Shown here: in pieces, positions 10,532 through 20,192 of the stretch | Layout: every line of letters starts with the position of its first letter | Position numbering within the stretch: the stretch's first letter is position 1 | Assembly (NCBI RefSeq): GCF_023898315.1 | Contig: NC_064616.1 | Coordinates: 536,691,102-536,755,101, forward strand | Direction: 5' to 3' | DNA from: Schistocerca nitens | Taxonomy: Eukaryota > Arthropoda > Insecta > Orthoptera > Acrididae | Length of the DNA stretch: 64,000 nucleotides | Notes under the pieces: model-generated | What the model saw: only the letters and a program-made list of their open reading frames with translations | Told to the model about the DNA's origin: nothing | Database searches by the model: none | Translations under genes and position numbers: made by a program

Positions 10532-10535
<4 letters not shown>
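10206..10535 (-). pseudogene. Coiled-coil protein fragment, Polinton copy A
   Basis: A minus-strand reading frame between the ATPase and the DUF8207-type gene encodes heptad-like text such as VKIQTLEHKVGGVRKELET and DRVNAIEKKVN. After two stops the motif returns as VNAIEKKIGNLIEG. The repeated VNAIEKK suggests an internal duplication of a coiled-coil segment. It is cut at its upstream side by the (TA)n tract at 10536-10587. I cannot name the gene; a fibre or scaffold role would be speculation. Confidence 0.4.

Positions 10536-10587
<52 letters not shown>
10536..10587. repeat. (TA)n microsatellite
   Basis: About 26 uninterrupted TA units separate the ATPase and the coiled-coil fragment of copy A. 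Confidence 0.97.
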
Positions 10588-10591
<4 letters not shown>

Positions 10592-10617
10592 CCTGGAAGT
10601 TCAGTCTGTACCTGCCA

Positions 10618-11427
10618 TCATTCAGTTTTTTTTGTTTTATCAATAACGAGGAACAAATACTGTGATTGATTCCAACAATCTGCACATATCTTTACAAAGT
10701 CATTGAACAACATGTCGGTTCCTACATGAGCCTGGTAAATGTGTTTTAAATTCAGATTGTCCTCTTTGAATGCTATAATTATATTTGAATTATCCTTCAC
10801 TAGCACTTTTGGGATTGTGGAATATGTCTGACTCAGATAAAATACATCAACAGCCATATGGCGACCGAAACAGAAATATCGCCTAATTTGATCTTGGTTT
10901 GGTTCAAATGGCTCTGAGCACTATGGAACTTAACATCTGACGTCATCAGTCCCCTAGAACTTAGAACTACGTAAACCTAACTAACCTAAAGACATCACAC
11001 ATATCCATGCCCGAGGCAGGATTCGAACCTGCGACCGTAGCTGTCGCGCAGTATCTTGGTTTTCCACAGCAACATCGTCAAATATGAACACTGTGTTTGC
11101 CTTTACTTTTTCCGGTGGAGGGATATCGGTGCTGTCACTGAATGTCGTGTATGTCACACCATCTACATCCCGCAGAATCTACTATAATAGTTGGTATTTG
11201 GGCTGAAACAGTGTTTTTGAAAATACACACACATGCTCAAAGCGGACTCCATCCGGATATGTTAGCAGCGACATGAGAACATTTATCTTGTCGCAGTTGG
11301 ATGGACCTACAATTCTTGCAGGTATGTTGTCGGGGAGGAGTGAACCATTCTTCTTCCGGTTTTCTTGCGCACTGTCACAGCGCCAGTCGCTTACAACAAA
11401 GTCTTGGTGCTTCACCCACCCTGCCAT
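10618..11427 (-). pseudogene. Polinton packaging ATPase (A32/FtsK-HerA type), copy A
   Basis: This ATPase pumps DNA into capsids. The N-terminal part (11427-11182) has PARIVGPSNCDKINVLMSLL, a Walker A region where the usual GKT is degraded to DKI, then VCVFSKTLFQPKYQ. The middle (about 11170-11060) has NTVFIFDDVA, the Walker B. The C-terminal part (10857-10618) has DVFYLSQTYSTIPKVLVKDN and LKHIYQAHV, ending LVIDK. A SINE (10897-11051) sits between Walker B and the DVFYL block. The family assignment is firm from the order of blocks and the neighbouring Polinton genes. Confidence 0.86.
10897..11051 (-). repeat. tRNA-headed SINE, truncated head, inside the ATPase gene
   Basis: It runs from GGTTCAAATGGCTCTGAGCAC to GCGACCGTAGCTGTCGCGC and lacks most of the tRNA-like head. 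Direct repeats ATCTTGGTTT (about 10892) and ATCTTGGTTT (about 11052) flank it, so the insertion site in the ATPase is exact. Confidence 0.9.
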
Positions 11428-11606
11428 GATACCTACTACGTCAGGTACTGGCGTGCAATGTGTTTTTATGGAGAATTTAGTTAAGTGACATAATATTCTG
11501 CTGTTGCATGTTTCCAGTGAAAATACTGGGCAATAGCTTTAGTACTTGCGACTTAATAAGAGGTAGGAAATAAAAAACACATACATGTTCATATACATTT
11601 TTTTAT

Positions 11607-12676
11607 TCAGTAATCGTATACAGGATGTACCGCATCAACCGGTTCTTTCTTTATCTTAACGCCAGCACAGAATGTAGAAAATATAGCCTTCTTGTAAGCA
11701 CAGAGTTCAGCACGTATTTCTCTCAAACTCATTGGCATTACATTAGTTTTCACCGGCAGCATACTGACCCACTGTTCGAAGACGTATACATGAACATTGT
11801 TCATACTTATATATTATGCAATGTCTCTATACACATCTTTAAAAGAAGGCAGCCATCTGTTCAGTCTTTCCAACACAATGGATAGTACCATCTGTAGACC
11901 GAAAAATTTGTAACGGTGGAGTGCTGTAGATAAACGGATGTGTCAACTGATTTCACACTGAGTGCAGAGTAGTTGTACACTGTTGTAATGGATAGTGTGA
12001 GAGCAGCACAGTAAATGTCTGGAGGAGGAAGGCTCTGGTGATACTCGGCGGTCAACTGCTGCATGATATACGCTTTTTCACGACAGAGTTCATCCCATTC
12101 CACGTCGGTAAACCGCACTTTAATACTTTTAGCTGCATTCTCGATCCCTATTACGACACGCCACTCTCTGTCTGTAGTTGCTTCTATACCAATATCTAAA
12201 CGTTTGGAACCACTAGCAGTTAAATTATACACTGAAGAGAAGGGTAGTGGTGTACAGGGCTTGATTGGTATCTTCTCATCCACTACATGCTCACTCTGTC
12301 CATGCAGTATCACTGGAATATTTTGTGATGGTGCGCGTGATGGAGGCCAGTACTGACCTGCGTCATGCTGATTAAGATCTCCAGTGCACTTCAGCGAGTC
12401 AGGGGCTGGCTGGGTATCTTCAAGCAACAATAACAGCTGATTTTGAGGCTCCATCAAGCTGACTAGGTGCGTGACAGGATCCCAGGATGCTGCCGCTGTT
12501 GCGGGTCCCGACGGGCTGGGACACGTCGCTGTTGCAGACCCCAACAGGCTGGAGGACGTCGCATTTGCTGACGCACAAAGAAGAAAAACCGTTACAAGCG
12601 ATGAAAGAAGCACAAGGACCCTCACACGGCAGTAAACACAGACATTAAGCAGGGGGTATTTACTCTTCCGCAGCAT
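11607..12676 (-). pseudogene. Unassigned Polinton protein with N-terminal hydrophobic segment, copy A
   Basis: The main ORF (12676-11861, 271 residues) starts with MLRKSKY and a strongly hydrophobic run (VLVLLSSLVTVFLLCAS) that could be a signal anchor. A proline/threonine-rich region follows. The distal part contains LDIGIEATTDREWRVVIGI and VRFTDVEWDELCREKAYIMQ, the most gene-like part. A second piece (11804-11607) with VFEQWVSMLPVKTNVMPMSL and a final IKKEPVDAV probably continues it after a frameshift and a stop near 11811. It is the first minus-strand gene from the right terminus. I do not recognise the family. Confidence 0.5.
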
Positions 12677-12740
12677 CTTCGTACTCTGTTGCTGCTGCTG
12701 TGGCTGGACGGCGCTGGACGATGGCGGTTCAATCTGGGGG

Positions 12741-12785
12741 ACTGACTGCAGCTGAGGCTGCAGAGCTGCTGGGCCGCCTTATATG
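12741..12785 (-). promoter_or_regulatory. Possible core promoter for the 12676 gene
   Basis: On the - strand a CATATAAGG TATA-like box (about 12785-12777) is followed about 41 bases later by TCAGT (12745-12741), an arthropod initiator-like motif. The ATG at 12676 lies about 65 bases further on. The spacing is longer than the usual 30, so the TCAGT may not be the true start. Confidence 0.35.
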
Positions 12786-12839
12786 CCCGTTGTCATCGGA
12801 TGCTGCGTTCCTGTTGACTACTACCAATTCCAAGCGCCT

Positions 12840-13283
12840 CTGGTGGTTTAATTGTAAGGGGAGGTGCACTTGTGCTTTCTGCCTAGGAGAACCAGGGTTC
12901 GAGTCCCGGAAAGGGTACTACCAACTTTTAATTTCAGTCCAGTTCCCGGGTGGGGGTGGGGAGGGATGTCAGCACAGCCCGGGGACAAATAAATTCCCGC
13001 CAAAATTCGAAATTCCCGCCAAAATTCCAAGAATCCGCGAATAGGGTAAGTTTGGTGCAGGGAGGGTGGCGGAGGAGAGGGGAGAGGGGGGGAGGGTGAC
13101 GAAGAGGCTGGGGCACACATGTAGCTGAGATAAACACGTGACGTCATCCAGGGGCAGGGGTGAGCTTGTCCATGGGCGCGGGAGGGCGGGGGTGGGGGTG
13201 AGGGTGATTAATTGATCAATTTAATTAATTTGTATATCAATTTGATATTAAAAGAGTGCTACGAACACCAACTCCCTACTACT
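12840..13283. repeat. Right terminal region of Polinton copy A
   Basis: It ends ...CTCCCTACTACT at 13283. Reading inward (complement) it has a TTGATATACAAATTAATTAA-like AT block, a GT/GC-rich block with CACGTGACGTCA, repeated CCGCCAAAATTC, and a tRNA-like B box CAGGGTTCGAGTCCCGG near 12892-12908. The same order occurs inverted at 21047-21400, which supports it as a terminal repeat of one Polinton family. The six bases outside are CATGGT. The partner end is outside the window. Confidence 0.65.
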
Positions 13284-13609
13284 CATGGTATCACGTATTT
13301 CCAAACAACCAGTATGTAACGGTAATGTCAGTGCCTGTAAATAAACTGAAGCAAAACCGTCAGAGCCGCGTACTAATGTATTTTATTGAATTAGGGACCT
13401 AGCAACGACGGAGAGGCTCCGTCCCCGCCATAGCTTCATTGGTACACAACAAGCTACAGGAGTCCACTCACCACTCAGCAGCCCTACACGGAACCCAAGG
13501 TTATTGTGCAGTTCGGCCCCCAGTGGCCCAGTGAACCCCCCCCCCCTCTTCCCCCCCTCCCCACCCCCCGGGAACGTCTCACACCAGTCAAGTGTAACCC
13601 CTATGTTTG
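13284..13609. other. Unassigned sequence with C-rich tract
   Basis: There is no credible gene. A C-rich run (about 13536-13570) stands out. The part with GTAAATAAACTG near 13336 could belong to an LTR of the minus-strand gypsy relic, but I see no matching second LTR. Confidence 0.3.
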
Positions 13610-13882
13610 ATGTTTGAGTGGTAGAGTAATTATGGTGTACGTGTACATGGAGAAAGTGTTTGCACAGCCATCGCCGTCATAGTGTAACTGAGGCGGAATA
13701 AGGGGAACCAGACCGCATTCACCGAGGCAGATGGAGAACCGCCTAAAAACCATCCACAGACTGGCCAGCCCACCGGAACTCGACACTAATCCACCGGGAT
13801 GATTCATGCCAGGGAACGGCGGGCCTTCCCGTCCAGAAAACAGTGCGTTAGACCGCACGGCTAACAGGGCGGGCCGCATACT
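13610..13882 (-). repeat. Second SINE-like repeat family
   Basis: On the - strand it begins with GCGGCCCGCCCTGTTAGCCG and TGCGGTCTAACGCAC, followed by GGGAAGGCCCGCCG and CACCGGGATG-type text. I recognise this arrangement as a dispersed tRNA-like repeat of orthopteran and other insect genomes, distinct from the common SINE here. Its low-coordinate end is uncertain. Confidence 0.5.
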
Positions 13883-14212
13883 GATGAATCCAATCTAAAG
13901 GTAAGATATTTATAAGTTATCTTATAACAGTAAAACGTACAACCGACACTCGGCCTGGTGTCTTATCTACCCAGCCGTGACTGACAGACTGAAAATCTGG
14001 CATAAGATCGGATCCAAAGAGACAGCCGTCGAAGTCCGTGAACGGGTAATGAGAAATCCATCCACGGTGATTCGGGCTTTGGCGTCTATATGGGAACGCA
14101 AATGTCCATCATTATCAAATGCTGGATCGAGCTCAATAGGCCATCGAGGAAAAGCATCCGCATTAGTGTGCTGTATCTCACAGTTGCAGTGTGACAAAAG
14201 CAGAGACCACCT

Positions 14213-14724
14213 TTACAGGCGATGGGCCGCTTTGTCTGGTAGAGATGCCGAAGGACTGAAAAGATAAACCAGAGGTTTATGATCACAAATGAAATGAAAC
14301 TCAGAATCGTATAGGAAGACATGAAATACTTTTAGCACATACGTAATAGCAAGGGCTTTTTTTCCCACCTGCGAGTAGAGCTGTTGCGCTACATTCAGAG
14401 TTTTGGAAGTGTACACAATAGTATGTTCGGAACCGTCCGCGTATTTGTGGCGGGAATGGCCCCAAGTTCCTCCTAGGAGGCGTCTGTGTTCCAAAAAAGA
14501 CGTTGGCCTGTTTGGAAGGTACCCAAGCAAGTAGTCGACAGTAATTTTGACGTTAATAGGGAAAAAGCACGCTCGCAGGTGGACCACCAGTGAAAAGGAA
14601 CATCATTAAGTACTAAAGTGTGAAGAGGCTGGGCTAATGTGGCTGCAACAGAAAGAAATTTATGGTAGTACGCAATATTTCCGAAAAAGACTTGCAACTC
14701 TTTGACATTGGCAGGACGCGGCAA
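14213..14724 (-). pseudogene. Ty3/gypsy RT connection and RNase H, fragment
   Basis: The upstream part (14724-14473) reads MPRPANVKELQVFFGNIAYY, the usual RT thumb/connection block, then FHWWSTCERAF and a WNTDAS ending with the RNase H catalytic Asp. The downstream part (14587-14213) reads YTSKTLNVAQQLYSQVGKKA, LAITYVLKVFHVFLY and ICDHKPLVYLFSP, which are the RNase H YASK.L, E-to-K (KALAI) and DHKPL blocks. The usual EKEALAI glutamate reads K, and a frameshift separates the two parts. Confidence 0.85.
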
Positions 14725-15083
14725 AGATGTAACGTCATGACATGATGACGTAAAGACTCGAATTCAAACCAGGGGACTGTAGCAGCCGCGCCGGCCTTTT
14801 GTGACCGAGCGGTTCTAGGCGCTTCAGTCCGGAACCGCTCTCCTGCTACGGTCGCAGTTTCGAATCCTGCCTCGGGCATGAATGTGTGTGATGTCCTTAG
14901 GTTAGTTAGGTTTAAGGGGGAACATTGATGAAATTGACCAAAAATGTCAATTTTCGAAATATTTTCTGTTTGTTAGTACAACTCAAGGACAATAAGTCCC
15001 CAAAGTTTCAACGTTGAAATAGCATGCGAAGTGCCTGAAAATTAATTAAATGTGTGACGCGGCCTCCCTGAAACGCCCAAGAT

Positions 15084-15578
15084 TTGAAGCAGCACTTCAA
15101 TACAAGGTCAGTGAACAACGATTTTGTGTATTACTTTCAACCAAACGTGTGCGGGATGCATCTACCAGGCCGTGATACATACTCTTTGGTTTTTCAGAGG
15201 ATCTTTGGCCGATCCTGCAATTCTCAAAAGTGTGTTCATGGCAAAACCCAAAATCCAAATGAGTCTCTAAATTCACTCACATGGAAACGATGCCTTAAAA
15301 ACACATTTGCATCTGCTACAGTTGTCAGAATTGCAACGTATGATGAAGTTATTATATTTAATGATAGAAACGTCGGGAGGATGAAGGTATTAGAAAGAAT
15401 GGACTTCAAGATAGGAAATTTTACTCAAGACATCCTGAAGAAAATAGATTTACAGCGCGTCTGTGCAGCTAAAAAGTCAGTTGAAGGCCTGGTAAAGGAA
15501 AGAAGACAGACAAAAAGAAACCACAAGAGAAGCCTTGAAGGGAAAGACTACCCAGAGTACAAATGTTGTGCCTTCTGA
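15084..15578 (+). CDS. Transposase-like C-terminal fragment in the TTAA element
   Basis: The 164-residue frame is intact. Its distinctive block is CVHGKTQNPNESLNSLTWKR, followed by IATYDEVIIFNDRNVGRMKV and a basic K/R-rich tail (KERRQTKRNHKRS). The [K/E]TQN.NES.N...W pattern is one I associate with transposase-related proteins of invertebrates often labelled Mutator-like; this is from memory and may be wrong. The upstream part of the protein is missing in this copy. The SINE at 15599 begins just after its stop. Confidence 0.5.
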   Translation: MKQHFNTRSVNNDFVYYFQPNVCGMHLPGRDTYSLVFQRIFGRSCNSQKCVHGKTQNPNESLNSLTWKRCLKNTFASATVVRIATYDEVIIFNDRNVGRMKVLERMDFKIGNFTQDILKKIDLQRVCAAKKSVEGLVKERRQTKRNHKRSLEGKDYPEYKCCAF

Positions 15579-15598
15579 AGAGCTGACATAACGAAAAT

Positions 15599-15791
15599 GG
15601 TTCAAATGGCTCTGAGCACTATGAGACTTAACATCTGAGGTCATCAGTCCCCTATAACACAGAATTCCTTAAACCTAACTAACCTAAAGACATCACACAT
15701 ATCCTTGCCCAAGGCAGGATTCGAACCTGCGACCGTAGCAGTCACGCGGTTCCGGACTCGAGCGCTTAGAACCGCTCGACCACCACGGCCG
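15599..15791 (-). repeat. tRNA-headed SINE inside the TTAA element
   Basis: It is full-length, from GGTTCAAATGGCTCTGAGCAC to ACCACGGCCGGC. Direct repeats GCTGACATAA flank it (about 15583-15592 and 15792-15801). Confidence 0.92.
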
Positions 15792-16029
15792 GCTGACATA
15801 AGGAAAAAAGTTTTGTTGAACTATAAATTGCGTTTCTTAAAAAGAATGTTGTTTAAAGTTTATTTACCTTTTCTTCAGAATCTATCGATGCTAGAATTAT
15901 GAAATTTTGTACACATATTTCTGTAAACCTAGTAAACGTTGCCTCAAGAGAAAATTTTGAAATTCTGATTGCAAGCAGAGATATGGGGGGAAGTGCTTGG
16001 AATTTTGGATGAATTTAAAATTGTACTTG

Positions 16030-17828
16030 TGGAATTGTTGTTGTTGTGGTCTTCAGTCCTGAGACTGGTTTGATGCAGCTCTCCATGCTACTCTATCCTG
16101 TGCAAGCTTCTTCATCTCCCAGTACCTACTGCAACCTACATCCTTCTGAATCTGCTTAGTGTATTGATCTCTTGGTCTCCCTCTACGATTTTTACCCTCC
16201 ACGCTGCCCTCCAATGCTAAATTTGTGATCCCTTGATGCCTCAAAACATGTCCTACCAACCGATCCCTTCTTCTAGTCAAGTTGTGCCACAAACTTCTCT
16301 TCTCCCCAATCCTATTCAATACCTCCTCATTAGTTACGTGATCCACCCACGTTATCTTCAGCATTCTTCTGTAGCACCAGATTTCGAAAGCTTCTATTCT
16401 CTTCTTGTCCAAACTGGTTATCGTCCATGTTTCACTTCCATACATGGCTACACTCCATACAAATACTTTCAGAAACGACTTCCTGACACTTAAATCTATA
16501 CTCGATGTTAACAAATTTCTCTTCTTCAGAAACGATTTCCTTGCCATTGCCAGTCTACTTTTTATATCCTCTCTACTTCGACCATCATCAGTTATTTTAC
16601 TCCCTAAATAGGAAAACTCCTTTACTACTTTAAGTGTCTCACTTCCTAATCTAATCCCCTCAGCATCACCCGATTTAATTTGACTACATTCCATTATCCT
16701 CGTTTTGCTTTTGTTGATGTTCATCTTATATCCTCCTTTCAAGACACTGTCCATTCCGTTCAACTGCTCTTCCAAGTCCTTTGCTGTCTCTGACAGAATT
16801 ACAATGTCATCGGCGAACCTCAAAGTTTTTACTTCTTCTCCATGAATTTTAATACCTACTCCGAATTTTTCTTTTGTTTCCTTTACTGCTTGCTCAATAT
16901 ACAGATTGAATAACATCGGGGAGAGGCTACAACCCTGTCTCACTCCTTTCCCAACCACTGCTTCCCTTTCATGCCCCTCGACTCTTATAACCGCCATCTG
17001 GTTTCTGTACAAATTGTAAATAGCCTTTCGCTCCTTGTATTTTACCCCTGCCACCTTCAGAATTTGAAAGAGAGTATTCTAGTTAACGTTGTCAAAAGCT
17101 TTCTCTAAGTCTACAAATGCTAGAAACGTAGGTTTGCCTTTTCTTAATCTTTCTTCTAAGATAAGTCGTAAGGTTAGTATTGCCTCACGTGTTCCAACAT
17201 TTCTACGGAATCCAAACTGATCTTCCCCGAGGTCCGCTTCTACCAGTTTTTCCATTCGTCTGTAAAGAATTCGCGTTAGTATTTTGCAGCTGTGACTTAT
17301 TAAACTGATAGTTCGGTAATTTTCACATCTGTCAACACCTGCTTTCTTTGGGATTGGAATTATTATATTCTTCTTGAAGTCTGTGGGTATTTCGCCTGTC
17401 TCATACATCTTGCTCACCAGATGGTAGAGTTTTGTCATGACTGGCTCTCCCAAGGCCATCAGTAGTTCTAATGGAATGTTGTCTACTCCCGGGGCCTTGT
17501 TTTGACTCAGGTCTTTCAGTGCTCTGTCAAACTCTTCACGCAGTATCTTATCTCCCATTTCATCTTCATCTACATCCTCTTCCATTTCCATAATACTGTC
17601 CTCAAGTACATCTCCCTTGTATAAACCCTCTATATACTCCTTCCACCTTTCTGCCTTCCCTTCTTTGCTTAGAACTGGGTTGCCATCTGAGCTCTTGATA
17701 TTCATACAAGTGGTTCCCTTCTCTCCAAAGGTCTCTTTAATTTTCCTGTAGGCAGTATCTATCTTACCCCTAGTGAGACAAGCCTCTACATCCTTACATT
17801 TGTCCTCTAGCCATCCCTGCTTAGCCAT
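16030..17828 (-). pseudogene. LINE reverse transcriptase, 5'-truncated
   Basis: Two minus-strand ORFs (17828-17079 and 17054-16053) form one RT separated by a single in-frame stop near 17078. Blocks in order: NKAPGVDNIPLELL, IPIPKKAG, ENYRTISLISHSCKI, FVDLEKAFDNVN (motif A), VRQGCSLSPMLFNLYIEQA, LRFADDIVIL (motif C), YLGSKITDDG. The C-terminal domain follows, with VWSVAMYGSETWT, WCYRRMLKI, LVGHVLRH and NRRGRPR, ending in RAASNQS. The endonuclease is absent. The 3' end has a short (CAA)n tail on the - strand near 16030-16045. The family is common in insects; I do not assign a clade. It is the best-preserved retroelement ORF here. Confidence 0.92.
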
Positions 17829-18239
17829 TGTGGAATTATAATTAAAAAATTATGAAAATTCTCCCACTTGACGTACTCCAAAACCCTCATGATAGAAGCT
17901 TACAACAAATAAAGAGATGAAACAGAGAAATTTTTGTATAAATCTCTTGAATACTTTCTGAGAAAAAGGAACATACATTATTTTTGGAAAATAGAACTTC
18001 AAATTTCATTCAAAAAATAGTTGAATATATATAATCAAAGCATATCATGTGTAAATGTGTTACTTTCATGTAAGGCGTGGTACAAAATTTCATTTTCATA
18101 TCTGCAAAACTGTGGATTTGGTGCATTTCTGAAATAGTGTCTGTTTTTCATCAACGTCCTCCCTTAAGTAGTTCTAAGTCTAGGGGACGGATAACCTCAG
18201 ATGTTAAGTCCCATAGTGGTTGGAGCGATTTTTGAGCCT

Positions 18240-18770
18240 ATAGCACCGTGAACAAAACACAAAGATTCCGCTAATGTTTATTTGTGGAAGGACCTCAGAC
18301 CACAATTTCGTCCCAGTAGTTAATGAACACAGGTACAGACGCCACCAGGTGCTCCAAAAACCGTAGGACAATGGCAGTCGTGCTAGCCACGCCGAATGGT
18401 AGGCGTTAGTATTGATACAACCCGAAGGGGGTATTCATTATAACAACACGTTTGGAATCATTATCCAGGGACAGTTTTAAGCAGACTTCTGACAAGTCAA
18501 TTTTGGAAAAATATGGCATCTAGGAAACCGTGCTACGAGTTCATCCTGACGGGGTAAGGAATATGTATCAATAATAGACTGTCAATTTACAAAACTTTTA
18601 AAATCACCTCTGAGCCGAATTTTAACGTTCGGATTTTTGACGAGTGCCAACGGATTAGACCATTTACTTGAGGAAACAGATGTGATAACACCCAAAGACG
18701 GTAGTCGATGTAGTCCTTATTTAACCTGCTCCATCATCCACTTGTTGCGAAACACTTTTTACATCCAGGC
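18240..18770 (-). pseudogene. Ty3/gypsy reverse transcriptase palm fragment
   Basis: On the - strand the text FSKIDLSEVCLKLSLDNDSK (motif A, F.KIDL), then VVIMNTPFGLYQY and LPFGVAST, is followed by VFINYWDEIVV, where the usual Y[L/V]DD reads YWDE. Upstream parts hold stops. This piece directly follows the gag fragment, so protease and the RT fingers are largely deleted. It continues functionally into the fragment at 14724, across the nested insertions. Confidence 0.82.
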
Positions 18771-18829
18771 CATGTCTATGTCTGGTGAAGAAGGCTGAGA
18801 GTTACACACAGACAACATATGTCCTTTCT

Positions 18830-19704
18830 TATTTTATTTTATTTTATTTTTTTTTTTTACAGTGGTTACAGGTCGCCCAACGCTTTAGGCATGCGGCACT
18901 CTCATGTTGTACAGAACAATAAGGACACGATGGAAGAGAAGTACACGGCCGCAGTTGTAACGCTGTAGTGCAGCGCTGCCCAAAGCGGCGTGGAGGCTGT
19001 CGTTGCACGGCCGCGATGGCGTTTACCCCCATGAGGTAACCGACGTCGGCCAAGCAGGAGAGGAAACAATGGCGGCTACTTTACACCATGATTCTATCTG
19101 ATTTCCTGCTGCCCTAGATACTCCTAAAGACTGAGCACTGTACAGAACATCTGACAGAGAGGGATTTTCACGTTGTAAAGCATGTTTACGAGCTTTCCAA
19201 TCAGGGACCAGGAGTCTTATAGCCTCACGAACCACCGCTTCAGCATGTGAGTCCCGGTGAGCATCAGTAACAAACTGGCGACAACGGGTAAGTCCGTGAA
19301 GTTCCGCTGCCCAAGCTCTCTACGAATGTTGCGGTCGTTTTTGACGCAATAACATGAGTACATTTGAAATGATAAATAGAGATCAACTGACAAGTTTCAT
19401 CAAACAAGAGACTGGCAGGTTGGTGAAGAGGAGCTACTTAACAGAAAGCATGATAAACAGGAGGATAAATCCATGACAAAAATAAAGCGTCACACAAGTT
19501 GAGGCCGACAACTGCAAAAGTTAGGAAATGTTGCCCCAGGTGTTTTTCATGTGTGTCCCAATCTTCCGCAGAATCAAAATACGAAGGGAACGGTGGGGTT
19601 GCTACAATGGCGGTGTGACCTGGCGCGTCAATGATTCTGCCAAAGTACTTTGTGCCATAGAGGCAGCTGGCTGGCGCTCGGTGAGAGCTCGCTTTGTTTA
19701 ACAA
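18830..19704 (-). pseudogene. Ty3/gypsy gag with zinc knuckle, fragment
   Basis: The N-terminal part (19704-19438) contains ATPPFPSYFDSAEDWDTHEK, LGQHFLTFAVVGLNL and ALFLSWIYPPVYH, the capsid-like start of gag in locust gypsy elements. A middle part (19235-19023) reads LQRENPSLSDVLYSAQSLGV. The end (19053-18844) has CPYCSVQHESAACLKRW followed by CNHCKKK, a zinc-knuckle array with a truncated second finger. Frames change at least twice. Confidence 0.8.
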
Positions 19705-20001
19705 ATGATTGAAGAGTTTCGTCCAGTGACATGTGCGGTATCGGCTACTATCCCATTGGCCGTACTTTTAAATATGCACGCTACCAACTACGACACCACG
19801 TTTTCTACAGTTGCGACCACTGCACGAGGGGCCTGCCAGGAACGATCATGCCGCTGCCAATGAGATGCAAGCATCTCCTCTCTGGATCTTAAGTGACAGG
19901 TGCACTTAAGTTCGAACATTCATTCACAGAGCCCATATTTGTCAACTAAATAATTCTTACAGACTTGCGTAGTGGCCTGGGCTTCACATCGTCTGCATAG
20001 G
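19705..20001. other. Unassigned stretch upstream of gypsy gag
   Basis: It has no ORF of note. It may hold the leader of the gypsy relic. I see no clear LTR or primer-binding site. Confidence 0.3.
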
Positions 20002-20192
20002 CCGGCAGCAGTGGCCGAACGGTTCTAGGCGCTTCAGTCTGGAGGCGTGCGACCGCTACGGTCGCTGGTTCGAATCCTGCCTCGGGCATGGATGTGTTTG
20101 ATGTCCTTAGGTTAGTTAGGTTTAAGTTGTTTTAAGTACTTGGGGACTGATGACCACAGATGTGAAGTCCCATAGTGCTCAGAGCCATTTGA
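20002..20192 (+). repeat. tRNA-headed SINE
   Basis: Full head and body: GGCCGGCAGCAGTGGCCGA through TCGAATCCTGCCTCGGGCA to CATAGTGCTCAGAGCCATTT. No clear target duplication was seen. Confidence 0.9.

Larger units (their letters stand above)
1..13283. mobile_element. Polinton/Maverick (adintovirus-like) element, copy A, right part
   Basis: This is a large self-synthesising DNA transposon relic that runs off the left edge of the window. It is recognised by its gene set: protein-primed PolB on the + strand, and on the - strand integrase, packaging ATPase, adenovirus-type protease, penton-like and major capsid proteins, PLA2-like domain and a DUF8207-type protein. The right terminus reads ...CCCTACTACT, which fits the AG...CT ends known for Polintons, and the same end recurs inverted at 21047. 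Most genes carry stops or frameshifts, so the copy is dead. Later insertions are a SINE in the polB/3455 spacer, a tRNA-like foldback, a palindromic mariner and a SINE in the ATPase gene. The left terminus and target duplication lie outside the window. Confidence 0.88.
14916..18163. mobile_element. TTAA-flanked DNA transposon relic (3.25 kb)
   Basis: Both ends abut TTAA (14912-14915 and 18164-18167), a duplication of the SINE's single TTAA. The ends form an imperfect inverted repeat: GGGGGAACATTGATGAAA at the left and, complemented, GGGAGGACGTTGATGAAA at the right. Inside are a transposase-like ORF (15084-15578), a SINE (15599-15791) and a LINE (about 16030-17828). TTAA targets are known for piggyBac and Sola3-type elements, but the GGG start and the ORF do not settle the superfamily. 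Confidence 0.82.
14788..18232 (+). repeat. tRNA-headed SINE split by the TTAA element
   Basis: The head and body (14788-14915) end at GTTAGGTTTAA; the remainder (18164-18232) resumes at TTAAGTAGTTCTAAG and ends GTGGTTGGAGCGATTT. Joining the two across the insertion gives the ordinary SINE order, with TTAA duplicated. This SINE had earlier inserted in the gypsy relic. Confidence 0.88.
14213..19704 (-). mobile_element. Ty3/gypsy retrotransposon relic with nested insertions
   Basis: In minus-strand order it has gag (19704-18830), RT palm (about 18770-18240) and RT connection plus RNase H (14724-14213). Protease and the start of RT are missing between gag and RT, so an internal deletion occurred near 18780-18830. 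Between RT and RNase H lies a SINE that was itself split by the TTAA element 14916-18163. Integrase is not seen. Flanking LTRs were not identified. Confidence 0.85.

Noticed and set aside
10419..10665. ORFs with YIYIYI runs
   Set aside because: Translation of the (TA)n microsatellite.
12700..13044. Plus-strand ORF of 114 codons upstream of copy A
   Set aside because: It crosses the promoter and terminal repeat of copy A and translates low-complexity G-rich sequence.
20002..20090. tRNA-like heads of the SINEs as tRNA genes
   Set aside because: They carry A- and B-box-like text but belong to repeated SINEs with target duplications.
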